From RGIG8785 sp045655245 (GTDB lineage: Bacteria > Bacillota > Clostridia > RGIG8785): a stretch of 17,565 bases of DNA. The position numbers and the translations under genes are program-made. The notes beneath the pieces are model-generated. The model ran no database searches, had not been told where the DNA came from, and saw only the letters and a program-made list of their open reading frames with translations. Positions within the stretch are counted from its first letter, which is position 1. The number at the start of each line of letters is the position of its first letter. Below, piece by piece: positions 1 to 7,233 of this stretch. The stretch lies in assembly GCA_045655245.1 (NCBI GenBank), contig JAZOOX010000043.1, forward strand, positions 1-17,565, in the 5' to 3' direction.

Positions 1-974
1 AGACCTGCAAATTCGTTATCGGCAAAGTACTTCATCTTCAGTTCGTTGGGCGTGCCTGCCAGACCCGAAGTGAAGGAAGGCGCAACGATGGGGTCTGCAA
101 ACTCCCAAATCCCGCCCACAGGGTCTTTAAAGCATCCGTCACCGTAAACCATGACCTCGATGGTGACACCGGTGGCATCCTTGATTGCTTTTTGCAAAGC
201 ATCCACAAATGCGTCGGTATCCTTGGGAAAGAGCTTTACGCTGTTTTCGGTAGCTTTGTTCGAGCCTAAGATGCCGTAGTCTTTATTATAACCGGAACCG
301 TCGATGCTTTCGGTCATAATTTCGTCCATACTAAATACGCGTTCTGCACCTGCCGCCTTTAAGATGCGGGCGGTGCGACGACGGGTATGGATGTCACAGT
401 TCAAAACGTTTTTGGTGTAATTTAAGATATATTTGGGATCGTTGGAGAAAACAATCTCGATATTTTCGCCAAAGCTCTTGTAATATTCAATGTAGTCCAC
501 ACCGGTAAAGCGATGAACGGTTTTGTCACCGAAGGTCTTTCTGAACTCGGCTTCGGTGAAGTGGTCGGAATAGGGGTTGACCCCCGCCTCATCTACCTGA
601 TCCATGGTAATCAGCTGATTCCCTACTTCGTCTCCGGGGTAGGACAACTGAATGGTCAGCTTTTCACATGCCATGGCCATTGCCTTTAACAAAATCGAAA
701 AACGGTTACGGCTTAAAATGGGGAAAATAATACCCATATCTTTGCCGCCCAGTTTGGCGCGAATATCCTTTGCCATCTGCTCACAGGTAACATAGTTGCC
801 CTGAGTACGACCGACAACCGCTTCGGTTACTGCTAAAATATCGCCGTTTTCGATGGGAAACCCTTCGTTTTCCGAAGCAGCCAGAAGGCTATCACGAACC
901 ATCGAAACCAGGTCATCCCCTTCTTTAAAAATCGGGGTTACAATACCTCTTGAAGTGACTCCAACATAACGCAT
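1..974 (-). CDS. Coenzyme F420-0:L-glutamate ligase-like protein (CofE family), 3' end outside window
   Basis: The frame is open from ATG at 974 to the left edge, giving about 324 codons without a stop; the C-terminus is missing. An AAGGAGG ribosome binding site lies 8 bases upstream. The protein begins MRYVGVTSRGIVTPIFKEGD. It carries LAVTEAVVGRTQGNYV near residue 50, FPILSRNRFSILLKA near residue 85, and YGDGCFKDPVGGIWEFADP near the visible end, which resemble the CofE/FbiB glutamyl-ligase fold (PF01996). In methanogens and actinobacteria CofE adds glutamate to F420-0 using GTP. Most Clostridia are not known to make F420, and this protein is longer than classical CofE (about 250 residues), so the true substrate may differ. 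The gene is divergent from a LysR regulator and shares a promoter region with it, so it is the likely target of that regulator. Family assignment is from remembered motifs. Confidence 0.75.
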   Translation of the reverse strand, partial: MRYVGVTSRGIVTPIFKEGDDLVSMVRDSLLAASENEGFPIENGDILAVTEAVVGRTQGNYVTCEQMAKDIRAKLGGKDMGIIFPILSRNRFSILLKAMAMACEKLTIQLSYPGDEVGNQLITMDQVDEAGVNPYSDHFTEAEFRKTFGDKTVHRFTGVDYIEYYKSFGENIEIVFSNDPKYILNYTKNVLNCDIHTRRRTARILKAAGAERVFSMDEIMTESIDGSGYNKDYGILGSNKATENSVKLFPKDTDAFVDALQKAIKDATGVTIEVMVYGDGCFKDPVGGIWEFADPIVAPSFTSGLAGTPNELKMKYFADNEFAG

Positions 975-987
975 CGTTGTTTCCTCC

Positions 988-1016
988 TTGACATTTCATT
1001 TCAATTTGATTATAAT
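988..1016 (+). promoter_or_regulatory. Sigma-A promoter of the lysR-type gene
   Basis: TTGACA (988-993), a 17-base spacer and TATAAT (1011-1016) match the vegetative consensus exactly. Transcription would start near 1023, giving a leader of about 50 bases before ATG 1075. The -35 box overlaps the ribosome binding site of the divergent gene on the other strand. Confidence 0.8.
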
Positions 1017-1037
1017 ACAACCAAAGGTATAAATCAA
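1009..1037 (-). promoter_or_regulatory. Divergent promoter of the F420-ligase-like gene, sharing the -10 octamer
   Basis: Read leftward there is TTGATT (complement of 1032-1037), a 17-base spacer and TATAAT (complement of 1009-1014). The octamer ATTATAAT at 1009-1016 is its own reverse complement, so it serves as -10 for both directions. Only one polymerase could occupy it at a time. Confidence 0.6.
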
Positions 1038-1049
1038 ATGAATATTTAT
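1029..1049. promoter_or_regulatory. Candidate LysR-family binding site
   Basis: ATAAAT, nine bases and ATTTAT form an interrupted inverted repeat of the T-N11-A kind bound by LysR proteins. It covers the -35 box of the leftward promoter and lies just downstream of the start point of the rightward one. That fits autorepression of the regulator and control of the divergent gene. No binding data; the assignment rests on position and symmetry. Confidence 0.45.
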
Positions 1050-1074
1050 TATCTTTTATATAAGGAGTTCTTAT

Positions 1075-1965
1075 ATGATTAATCTAGACCGATATCAGGT
1101 GTTTTTGGAAGTTGCCCGTGCCCGTAGTTTTTCCCGTGCGGCGGCCGCTTTATTCATAACCCAGCCCGCCGTCAGTCAGGCCATCAAAGGGTTGGAAGAG
1201 CGGCTGGGTTGCAAACTGTTTGTGCGGAATGCCCGCGGCGTTTCCCTGACCGAAGAGGGGGAGCGTCTTTATCGTGAAGTATCGGGTGCCATGTTGCGTC
1301 TGGAAGAAGCGGAGGCACATTTTGCGGGATTGCAGACCCTGTCGGCGGGAACCTTGCGTATCGGTGCCAGCGATACGGTCTGTAAGTACCTGCTGTTGCC
1401 CTTTTTAAAAGAATTTCATCAACAATACCCCCATGTATCCATCAAGGTCACCAACCGTACTTCCTCCGAGACCGTACGGCTTCTGCGAGAAGGGCAGGTG
1501 GATTTGGGGTTTGTCAACACCCCCACTCCCATGGACGAGGGGATGTCCTGCGAAGAAATTTGTATGGTGCAGGACGGGTTCGTCTGCACTCCCGAACTGG
1601 CAAGAAAACTGCCTAAGTGGGTGACTTATCAAGATCTTTCCAAGCAGCCCCTTTTAATGCTGGAACGGCTGAGTTCCACCCGTCGGTTTTGGGATCGGGT
1701 GTTTGAACAGGAAGGCTTGTTATTAAAACCTCAGATTGAGCTGGGCAGTCTGGACCTGCTTTTGGAGTTTGCCCGTATCGGGTTGGGCATTTCTGCTGTG
1801 ACCATGCCCGCCGCCCGTGAACTGATCGAGGCAGGGCAACTGACCCTGCTAAACCTAAAGCATCCTCCCGCGCCGCGGAGCATCGGGGTTATTACCTCGA
1901 AACAATTACCCCCCTCCCCTTGCGCCAAAGCATTTTTAACCGAAATCAAAAAGTCCTTTCGCTAA
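1075..1965 (+). CDS. LysR-family transcriptional regulator
   Basis: A 296-residue protein, the normal size for the family. Residues 1-60 form the winged helix-turn-helix: FLEVARARSFSRAAAALFIT is followed by QPAVSQAIKGLEERLGCKLF and VRNARGVSLTEEG. A linker helix follows, then a periplasmic-binding-like effector domain from about residue 90 to 290, starting GTLRIGASDTVCKYLLLPFL. The overall pattern is that of CysL/CbbR-like members; the effector is unknown. AAGGAG lies 7 bases before ATG 1075. The gene has its own consensus promoter and is divergent from the F420-ligase-like gene, its probable target. The last codons and the stop lie inside a terminator hairpin shared with the converging radical SAM gene, and the two stop codons overlap by two bases. 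Confidence 0.93.
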   Translation: MINLDRYQVFLEVARARSFSRAAAALFITQPAVSQAIKGLEERLGCKLFVRNARGVSLTEEGERLYREVSGAMLRLEEAEAHFAGLQTLSAGTLRIGASDTVCKYLLLPFLKEFHQQYPHVSIKVTNRTSSETVRLLREGQVDLGFVNTPTPMDEGMSCEEICMVQDGFVCTPELARKLPKWVTYQDLSKQPLLMLERLSSTRRFWDRVFEQEGLLLKPQIELGSLDLLLEFARIGLGISAVTMPAARELIEAGQLTLLNLKHPPAPRSIGVITSKQLPPSPCAKAFLTEIKKSFR

Positions 1966-1979
1966 GAAAGGACTTTTTT
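1948..1979. terminator. Bidirectional terminator holding the stop codons of two convergent genes
   Basis: Arms of 13 bases (1948-1960 and 1966-1978) are perfect complements around the loop GCTAA, with A-runs and T-runs at the outer ends so it can work on both strands. The stop of the LysR gene (TAA 1963-1965) and of the radical SAM gene (TAG, complement of 1962-1964) both lie in the loop. Each arm codes for the last residues of one protein. Confidence 0.9.
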
Positions 1980-3605
1980 AATGAGATACCGCCCCGTGAC
2001 AGGATGGGGCTTAATATAATCGACATAGACAGCATAGGGCGCACTTTTTAGGATTGCCACACCGCGGCGGACATTTTCGGGACGGCGGGTTTCGGGCATT
2101 TCGTCCAGCACACGGCGCAGGGACGCAATCCGCCCGTCTTTGGGGTCCAAGCATAAGGGAAGCCGTCCCGACGCATCGGTGGCAAGTCGGTCAACAACCA
2201 GAGCATCCCGCAATGCATCGCCATCCACCCCGGGAAGACGGGTGAGTACAGGAAGCAATTTTTCGGTAAAACCGTTCAGGGTCGTTCCCGCAGGGATTTT
2301 CCCCATCCCGTCGGCAACTTTTTCAAATAAGTCGAAAGGTGTCAGCTCAGTTACCTTCAGCAGATATTCTACCGTTTCGCGGAATCGCCCCGCGTTGTAC
2401 ATCCGCTCCAACACGTCTTCGATGCAGTGGAGACGTTTCAGCTCCGTAACGGACATCCAAGGAGTTTCGGTTACTTCATAAGGTGCTGTAGGGCGATAGG
2501 TACAGGGATAAGACGCCCGATCCTCCCGCATTTTCGAGCCGTAAATCAGTTTCAAAAAACCCAATTGAAGCATCTGGGGACGCAATGCAAAAGCGGCGTG
2601 AAAACTTTGACCGAAAGTGGCATAGTCCTCGTAAGGCAACCCTGCAATCAGGTCAATATGGATGTGGATATTGCCCATCTCCACCAGTCGGCGGATGTTT
2701 GCAGTCAATCGGGCGGTGTCCGTCTTACGGCTGACCGCCGAAAGCGTCTGTTCCGAAAAACTCTGCAACCCGATTTCCAGTTGTACCCGTCCCAAAGGGA
2801 AGGTGCTTAACAAATCCAACGTCCTTTCGTCCAGCAGATCCCCGCCTACTTCAAAGTGAAAACAGACATCCTGAGGAAGTCGGGGGAGCTCATCCCGCAA
2901 AAACTGCCAGAGTTCATAGGCACGGGCGGGATTGGCATTAAAGGTGCGGTCCACCAGTTTGACGGTTTTTGTGCCGCTGTTTGCCAATAACACCAATTCC
3001 TCTTTGGCGCGGTCGATGGGAAAAAACCGCGGTTTTCCGCACCGTCCCGACAGGCAAAAAGCACAGGAAAAAGGACAACCGCGGGAGGTTTCTAAATAGG
3101 CGATCCGCCCTTTTAAGGCGGCAAAGTAGTCTTTGGTATAAGGGCTCTTGGGAATGGTCTCGGTCAGATACGGTGGGGCAATAACAAGGTCGTCCCCTTC
3201 ACGGTAAGAAAGCCCGGACACGCCGTGGGGATCGGGAAATCGGGAAAGGAATTCGGCAAACGGCTCCTCGCCTTCTCCCCCCAAGATAAAATCCGCACCC
3301 GTTTGCAACAGTGCATCTTCGGGACGGTAACTGACTTCGGGACCGCCCAGAAGGATTTTAGCGTTGGGCAGGGCAGACCGAACTTTTGGAATCAGTTCGG
3401 TCACGCAACCGATGTTCCAGATATAACAGGAAAACGCCACCAAATCGGGTACCGTTTGCACGATGCGGGTCAGCAGGTTTTCCTGTGGTTCGTTGATGGT
3501 ACCCTCCACCACCGTGATGCCTTCCGCCGCGGCGGCAAGATACCAGGGTGCCAATGACGAGTGGATGTATTTAGAATTTATTGCTACAACAACGGCACGG
3601 TTCAT
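1962..3605 (-). CDS. B12-binding-domain radical SAM protein (DUF4080 type)
   Basis: A 547-residue protein. Residues 1-140 resemble a cobalamin-binding Rossmann domain, with LLGGPEVSYRPE at 86-95 and GGEGEEPFAEFL near 110-120, but no DxHxxG cobalt-ligating motif is visible. The radical SAM core follows, with the cluster motif CxxxCxxC at C177, C181 and C184 in TSRGCPFSCAFC. The C-terminal 170 residues match what I recall as the DUF4080 extension. The members I know of are uncharacterised; a methyl or carbon-skeleton transfer is possible but not shown. TAGGAGG just upstream overlaps the stop of the ybaK-like gene nine bases away, so the two are probably translated from one message. Transcription ends at the hairpin at 1948-1979. 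Confidence 0.85.
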   Translation of the reverse strand: MNRAVVVAINSKYIHSSLAPWYLAAAAEGITVVEGTINEPQENLLTRIVQTVPDLVAFSCYIWNIGCVTELIPKVRSALPNAKILLGGPEVSYRPEDALLQTGADFILGGEGEEPFAEFLSRFPDPHGVSGLSYREGDDLVIAPPYLTETIPKSPYTKDYFAALKGRIAYLETSRGCPFSCAFCLSGRCGKPRFFPIDRAKEELVLLANSGTKTVKLVDRTFNANPARAYELWQFLRDELPRLPQDVCFHFEVGGDLLDERTLDLLSTFPLGRVQLEIGLQSFSEQTLSAVSRKTDTARLTANIRRLVEMGNIHIHIDLIAGLPYEDYATFGQSFHAAFALRPQMLQLGFLKLIYGSKMREDRASYPCTYRPTAPYEVTETPWMSVTELKRLHCIEDVLERMYNAGRFRETVEYLLKVTELTPFDLFEKVADGMGKIPAGTTLNGFTEKLLPVLTRLPGVDGDALRDALVVDRLATDASGRLPLCLDPKDGRIASLRRVLDEMPETRRPENVRRGVAILKSAPYAVYVDYIKPHPVTGRYLIKKVLS

Positions 3606-3614
3606 AGCGGCCTC

Positions 3615-4094
3615 CTACGCGGTAATGTTGTCAAAGGTTAAAGAGATGACCCGTTGCAGGTCAGCGAGAGTAACTTCGACCTGATAACCGATTTTCCCCG
3701 CACTGAAAATGACCGTTTCAAAGCTTTGTGCAGTAGCATCGATGGTGGTTTTGAACTGTTTCTTCATCCCGATCGGGGAACATCCGCCATGGATATAACC
3801 CGTCAGAGGCAACAGGTCCTTTTGGGGGATCATGGCAATACTCTTTTCCCCCACTGCAGCTGCCGCTTTTTTTAAATGGAGTTCTCGACAGACGGGGACC
3901 ATAAACACGTGATATTGTTTCGAAGCACCTACTGTTACCAAGGTCTTAAAGACACGGTTGGGGTCCTGCCCCAAAACGGCCGCCACCTCTTCTCCGTTGG
4001 TGGTCGAAGAATCGGTATAGTCATAAGCGGTATAGGTTACCTTTTTCTGCTCTAAAATCCGCATTACATTGGTCTTTTCGTTGGGTTTTTTCAT
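3615..4094 (-). CDS. ybaK: Cys-tRNA(Pro)/Cys-tRNA(Cys) deacylase, YbaK/EbsC family
   Basis: A 159-residue protein starting MKKPNEKTNVMRILEQKKVT. RVFKTLVT contains K50, equivalent to the essential lysine of YbaK, and GYIHGGCSPIGMKKQF (99-114) is the family signature. YbaK hydrolyses Cys-tRNA(Pro) produced by mischarging at prolyl-tRNA synthetase, in the cytoplasm. The ATG at 4094 is preferred because AAAGGGGA lies upstream and the family begins here; the frame remains open to 4730, but that extension is antisense to the amidohydrolase. The gene is followed nine bases later by the radical SAM gene. No convincing promoter was seen between it and the divergent amidohydrolase promoter. Confidence 0.92.
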   Translation of the reverse strand: MKKPNEKTNVMRILEQKKVTYTAYDYTDSSTTNGEEVAAVLGQDPNRVFKTLVTVGASKQYHVFMVPVCRELHLKKAAAAVGEKSIAMIPQKDLLPLTGYIHGGCSPIGMKKQFKTTIDATAQSFETVIFSAGKIGYQVEVTLADLQRVISLTFDNITA

Positions 4095-4112
4095 GATTTT
4101 CGTCCCCTTTAT

Positions 4113-4141
4113 TTGACTTTTCAACTGAAGTTTGGTATAGT
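4113..4141 (+). promoter_or_regulatory. Sigma-A promoter of the amidohydrolase gene
   Basis: TTGACT (4113-4118), a 17-base spacer and TATAGT (4136-4141) with an extended -10 TGG just before it. Transcription would start near 4148, 25 bases ahead of ATG 4173. This rules out the TTG at 4113 as a start codon, because it is part of the -35 box. Confidence 0.75.
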
Positions 4142-4172
4142 GAATGGGTATCAAGAAAGAAGGCGGTTTACT

Positions 4173-4970
4173 ATGTATTCCATCATTGACGCACACACCC
4201 ATATTTTTCCCCCGGCATTGGCAGAAAAGGCTACCGCCTCCATTGGGGATTTTTATAACATTCAAATGTCCTACCCCGCATCCGCCGAACAACTTCTTGC
4301 GGCAGAGCGGGAAGCAGGCATCGGTCGGATGGTGGTTTGTTCCTCTGCCGTAACCCCCAAACAGGTGGTGTCCATCAACGACTTTATCGCAGAGGAATGT
4401 CGGATCCATCCCGAATTCATCGGATTGGGCGCTATGCACCCCGACTTTGAAGGATACGAAGAAGAACTGGACCGCATTATCGAATTGGGACTCCACGGCA
4501 TCAAATTCCATCCGGATTTCCAAAAGTTTGCCATTGACGAAGAAAAGTACTTTCCGGTTTTCCGTGCCATTGCAAAACGCAACCTGCCCGTTTTGTTCCA
4601 TACGGGCGATAAGCGGTATCATTACTCCTCCCCCGACCAGTTGACCGCATTGATGAAAGCGGTGCCTGATCTGGTTGCCATCGGGGCACACTTCGGCGGG
4701 TACTCGGAATGGGAAAACGCCTTCCGTCAACCCCCAAACCCTCAGGTGTTTTACGACACCTCCAGTGCACTGTTCGAGCTGGACCGTGATCTGGCTCTGC
4801 GGCTGATTGAGCGATTTGGGGTGGAGCAGTTTATGTTCGGCTCCGACTTCCCCATGTGGCGGCCCGTAAAAGAGCGGGAAGCGTTTTTAGGCTTAGGATT
4901 GAGCGAGTCGGAGAATCAGGCCATCTTCTGTGAAAACTGCAAAAAATTATATAAACTGAAAAGCGAGTGA
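4173..4970 (+). CDS. Metal-dependent hydrolase, amidohydrolase-2 family (PF04909)
   Basis: A 265-residue TIM-barrel hydrolase. Metal and catalytic positions are visible in order: H8 and H10 in IIDAHTHIF, H113 in GIKFHPDF, H143 in LFHTGD, H173 in GAHFGGYSEW and D225 in MFGSDFPMW. This is the amidohydrolase-2 layout (ACMSD/resorcylate decarboxylase relatives), so either hydrolysis or non-oxidative decarboxylation of a small molecule is possible; the substrate cannot be told. The start at 4173 has GAAGGCGG upstream and follows the promoter at 4113-4141. The gene is alone in its direction, and its final codons form half of a terminator palindrome shared with the converging thiamine diphosphokinase gene. 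Confidence 0.88.
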   Translation: MYSIIDAHTHIFPPALAEKATASIGDFYNIQMSYPASAEQLLAAEREAGIGRMVVCSSAVTPKQVVSINDFIAEECRIHPEFIGLGAMHPDFEGYEEELDRIIELGLHGIKFHPDFQKFAIDEEKYFPVFRAIAKRNLPVLFHTGDKRYHYSSPDQLTALMKAVPDLVAIGAHFGGYSEWENAFRQPPNPQVFYDTSSALFELDRDLALRLIERFGVEQFMFGSDFPMWRPVKEREAFLGLGLSESENQAIFCENCKKLYKLKSE

Positions 4971-4985
4971 ATTCACTCGCTTTTT
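4959..4985. terminator. Perfect 26-base palindromic bidirectional terminator containing both stop codons
   Basis: 4959-4971 and 4972-4984 are exact reverse complements with A-runs and T-runs at the ends. The amidohydrolase stop (TGA 4968-4970) and the thiamine diphosphokinase stop (complement of 4973-4975) lie on either side of the centre. Because the DNA is symmetric, both proteins end with the same residues, KSE. Confidence 0.9.
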
Positions 4986-5626
4986 GTTTGCCTAAAAGCA
5001 GGTAACGTACCGTTACGGTCCTGCCATAAAACCAGCAGCGTTCCTGCTTCTACACTGATTTCGGCAGAAGTACCCGTAAACTCGTTACTGACCCCCAAAG
5101 ACACAAAAGGATTCAGGGCAGCATCGGTCACTTCGTAATAAAGGCCGCGGATGTTGACCCCGCGGGCGGTATTTCCATGGCAAAAGACCGAGACAGTGCC
5201 CTGGTATTCCTTGGGGAAGACCAGACTGCCGTTGGTCACTGCCGCGGCGGTAAAGTCCAGCCCGTAGAGGTATGCGGCAATCCCCCGTCGGCTTAAGTCG
5301 GCGATGAGTGCCAGGTTCCCCAAGGTATGGTCCATTCTGCCACCTGTTCCGCCGAACAGGTGGATGCAATCAGCTCCCCGTTCCTCGGCAATGCGGGTGC
5401 AAAGTGCCATGTCCGTTTCGTCCTTTTCCTTGGGGAAACGTAGAATGTTGTTATGGTCGGGAATACTCCCCAACGAATCAAAGTCCCCAACGACCGCATG
5501 GGCATCGATGTTCAGTTCATTCAAGACGGCAAATCCCGCATCAGCGGCTAAAACGCAGTCTTTCGGGTCGGGTCGGAAACGGTCACGGTCAAAGTCACCG
5601 CCCCCTACAATGTAATAGTTCATCAT
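4973..5626 (-). CDS. thiN: Thiamine diphosphokinase
   Basis: About 217 residues, normal for the family. Motifs: VVGDFDS (45-51), EKDETDMALC (67-76), FGGTGGRMDHTLGNL (91-105) and, near the C-terminus, GVSNEFTG, which belongs to the thiamine-binding domain. The enzyme transfers pyrophosphate from ATP to thiamine to make the cofactor TPP. The start is uncertain: adjacent ATG codons at 5626 and 5623 come after only a weak GGA, and the frame is open to 5728 inside the MATE gene. I chose 5626 because the family begins with MNYYIVGGG-like residues. It follows the MATE gene by 64 bases, so it is likely on the same message. No TPP riboswitch was seen. Confidence 0.92.
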   Translation of the reverse strand: MMNYYIVGGGDFDRDRFRPDPKDCVLAADAGFAVLNELNIDAHAVVGDFDSLGSIPDHNNILRFPKEKDETDMALCTRIAEERGADCIHLFGGTGGRMDHTLGNLALIADLSRRGIAAYLYGLDFTAAAVTNGSLVFPKEYQGTVSVFCHGNTARGVNIRGLYYEVTDAALNPFVSLGVSNEFTGTSAEISVEAGTLLVLWQDRNGTLPAFRQTKSE

Positions 5627-5690
5627 TGAAACATCCATTCTGAAACATATTGAATATACGGGACAAAAAAGCCCGTTTGAAAGCAAACAA

Positions 5691-7058
5691 CTAACAACGC
5701 TCCTCCGAATCCAGTTGGGCAAAGGCACGTTTTTTTACGATGAAGTAAGTAACGATATGGGCAAGGATAACGATGATCCAGGAGATGGGCCAGCAAAGGT
5801 ATAAAAAGCCGGTAGTGGGGTGCAGCGGCAGGATGCAGGCAACCCAAAAGATCCGAAAGCCGCAGGCACCCAATAGAGAGTTGATTGCCGTAGGCAAGGA
5901 CGATCCAAGGCCGCGGATGACCCCTGCCAGCACCTCCATAATCCCGCAAAGAAAATACGGAGAGGCGGTAATCAGCATGCGGATCACGCCGAAATCCAAT
6001 GCCGTTTCCGAGTCGGTAATATAAATCGAAAGCAACGGACGGGCAAAAAGAGCACAAATTCCGCCCAGGAAAAGTCCCACCGCGGCGGCGCCAAAAAGCG
6101 AAACCTGAAAACTGCGTTTGATGCGTTCTTTGTTTTTAGAACCGTAGTTTTGGCTGACTGCAGTGATGACCGCCTGGTAAAAAGCGTTCATCCCTACATA
6201 GACAAACCCTTCGATGTTCGAGCTGGCAGAATGACCTTTTAAGGCATCTGCGCCAAAGGCGTTGACTGCTGAAAGAATCACCGTGTTAGACAAGGAAAAG
6301 ACCGACGTTTGGAGTCCGGCAGGAAGACCCAGGCGGATGATCTCTTTGGTTTCTTCTCGGGACAGACGAAGCAGTTTAAAGTCCAGACGAAAATCTCCAT
6401 CCGAATGAGCAAGGCTATAGACTACACAGACTGCAGAAAGGATATTGGCAACGGCGGTAGAGATGGCTACACCTGCTACGCCCAGGTGGAATACGATGAC
6501 CAAAACAAGATTTAAAAGGACGTTGATAATCCCCGTTACAGTCAAAATGTGTAAGGGGCCTTTGGTATTCCCTACTGCGCGCAAAACCGCGGCACCGAAA
6601 TTATAGACCATGGTGGCGGGCAGGGCTGCCCAAAGAATACAGATGTATAAAACCGCACCATCCAACACGTCTGCGGGGGTATCTAAGCAGATCAGCACAG
6701 GACGGGCAATGATCAAACCGATGATAGCGCATAAAACGCCCCCAAAAACACCGATGATCATTGCGGTGTGTACGGCACGTTGCAACCCTTCGCGGTTACG
6801 GGAGCCAAAGTTACGGGAAACGATAATCCCCGCACCCACAGAAAGTCCGATACAGATATTGACCAACAATGCGTTCAGCGTGGTGGTGGCACCCACCGAC
6901 GCCATGGCGTTACTTCCCGAAAAACGGGAAACTACGATTAAGTCGGCGGCGTTGTAAAACAGTTGCAACAAACTGCTGAGAATCAACGGGATGACAAAAC
7001 CCACGATGTTTTTTAAAATCGAACCCTGGGTCATATCCAGTTCGTATGTTTTTGCCAT
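5691..7058 (-). CDS. MATE-family efflux transporter
   Basis: A 455-residue membrane protein with about twelve predicted hydrophobic segments in two halves. The N-terminus runs MTQGSILKNIVGFVIPLILS, then LLQLFYNAADLIVVSRFSG and SVGATTTLNALLVNICIGLS, the classical DinF/NorM-type MATE start. These proteins export cationic drugs or metabolites using a proton or sodium gradient; the substrate here is unknown. TAGGAGATGATG precedes ATG 7058. Its promoter is probably at 7080-7108, which gives an unusually short leader of about 15 bases. The thiamine diphosphokinase gene lies downstream on the same strand. Confidence 0.93.
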   Translation of the reverse strand: MAKTYELDMTQGSILKNIVGFVIPLILSSLLQLFYNAADLIVVSRFSGSNAMASVGATTTLNALLVNICIGLSVGAGIIVSRNFGSRNREGLQRAVHTAMIIGVFGGVLCAIIGLIIARPVLICLDTPADVLDGAVLYICILWAALPATMVYNFGAAVLRAVGNTKGPLHILTVTGIINVLLNLVLVIVFHLGVAGVAISTAVANILSAVCVVYSLAHSDGDFRLDFKLLRLSREETKEIIRLGLPAGLQTSVFSLSNTVILSAVNAFGADALKGHSASSNIEGFVYVGMNAFYQAVITAVSQNYGSKNKERIKRSFQVSLFGAAAVGLFLGGICALFARPLLSIYITDSETALDFGVIRMLITASPYFLCGIMEVLAGVIRGLGSSLPTAINSLLGACGFRIFWVACILPLHPTTGFLYLCWPISWIIVILAHIVTYFIVKKRAFAQLDSEERC

Positions 7059-7079
7059 TGCATCATCTCCTATAAAATT

Positions 7080-7108
7080 AGTCTATCACCGTTCAAATTT
7101 TATTGCAA
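7080..7108 (-). promoter_or_regulatory. Probable promoter of the MATE-thiN unit
   Basis: On the minus strand, TTGCAA (7103-7108), a 17-base spacer and TAGACT (7080-7085) preceded by the extended -10 TGA. Both boxes match four of six consensus positions. The rest of 7059-7183 shows no gene or other clear element. Confidence 0.5.
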
Positions 7109-7183
7109 GAGCAAACATAAAAAAACCAAGGATTTTTCGTTTCGGCGAGGGATGTCGCTTTCCATAACGGTTCGGAATTTTTA

Positions 7184-7233
7184 ACCTGTAAATAAAAAAA
7201 GACACCTTTCGGTGTCTTTTTTTATTTACAGGT
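7184..7233 (-). terminator. Long perfect-stem terminator after the sdpRI/ferritin-like unit
   Basis: Arms 7184-7206 and 7211-7233 are exact 23-base complements around a four-base loop, which reads GAAA (a GNRA tetraloop) in the leftward transcript. A run of seven U follows the GC-rich top. The stop codon of the ferritin-like gene (complement of 7226-7228) lies in the 5' arm. Confidence 0.92.

Noticed and set aside
4113..4172. TTG start giving 20 extra residues on the amidohydrolase
   Set aside because: The TTG is the -35 box of the promoter, and the family starts at MYSIIDAHTH.
4095..4730. Long upstream extension of the ybaK-like frame
   Set aside because: It is antisense to the well-supported amidohydrolase, has no family resemblance, and a proper start with a ribosome binding site lies at 4094.
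5627..5690. Separate promoter or terminator between the MATE and thiamine diphosphokinase genes
   Set aside because: A TATATT box has no -35 partner, and the small ACGGG/CCCGT hairpin has five pairs and no following T-run.
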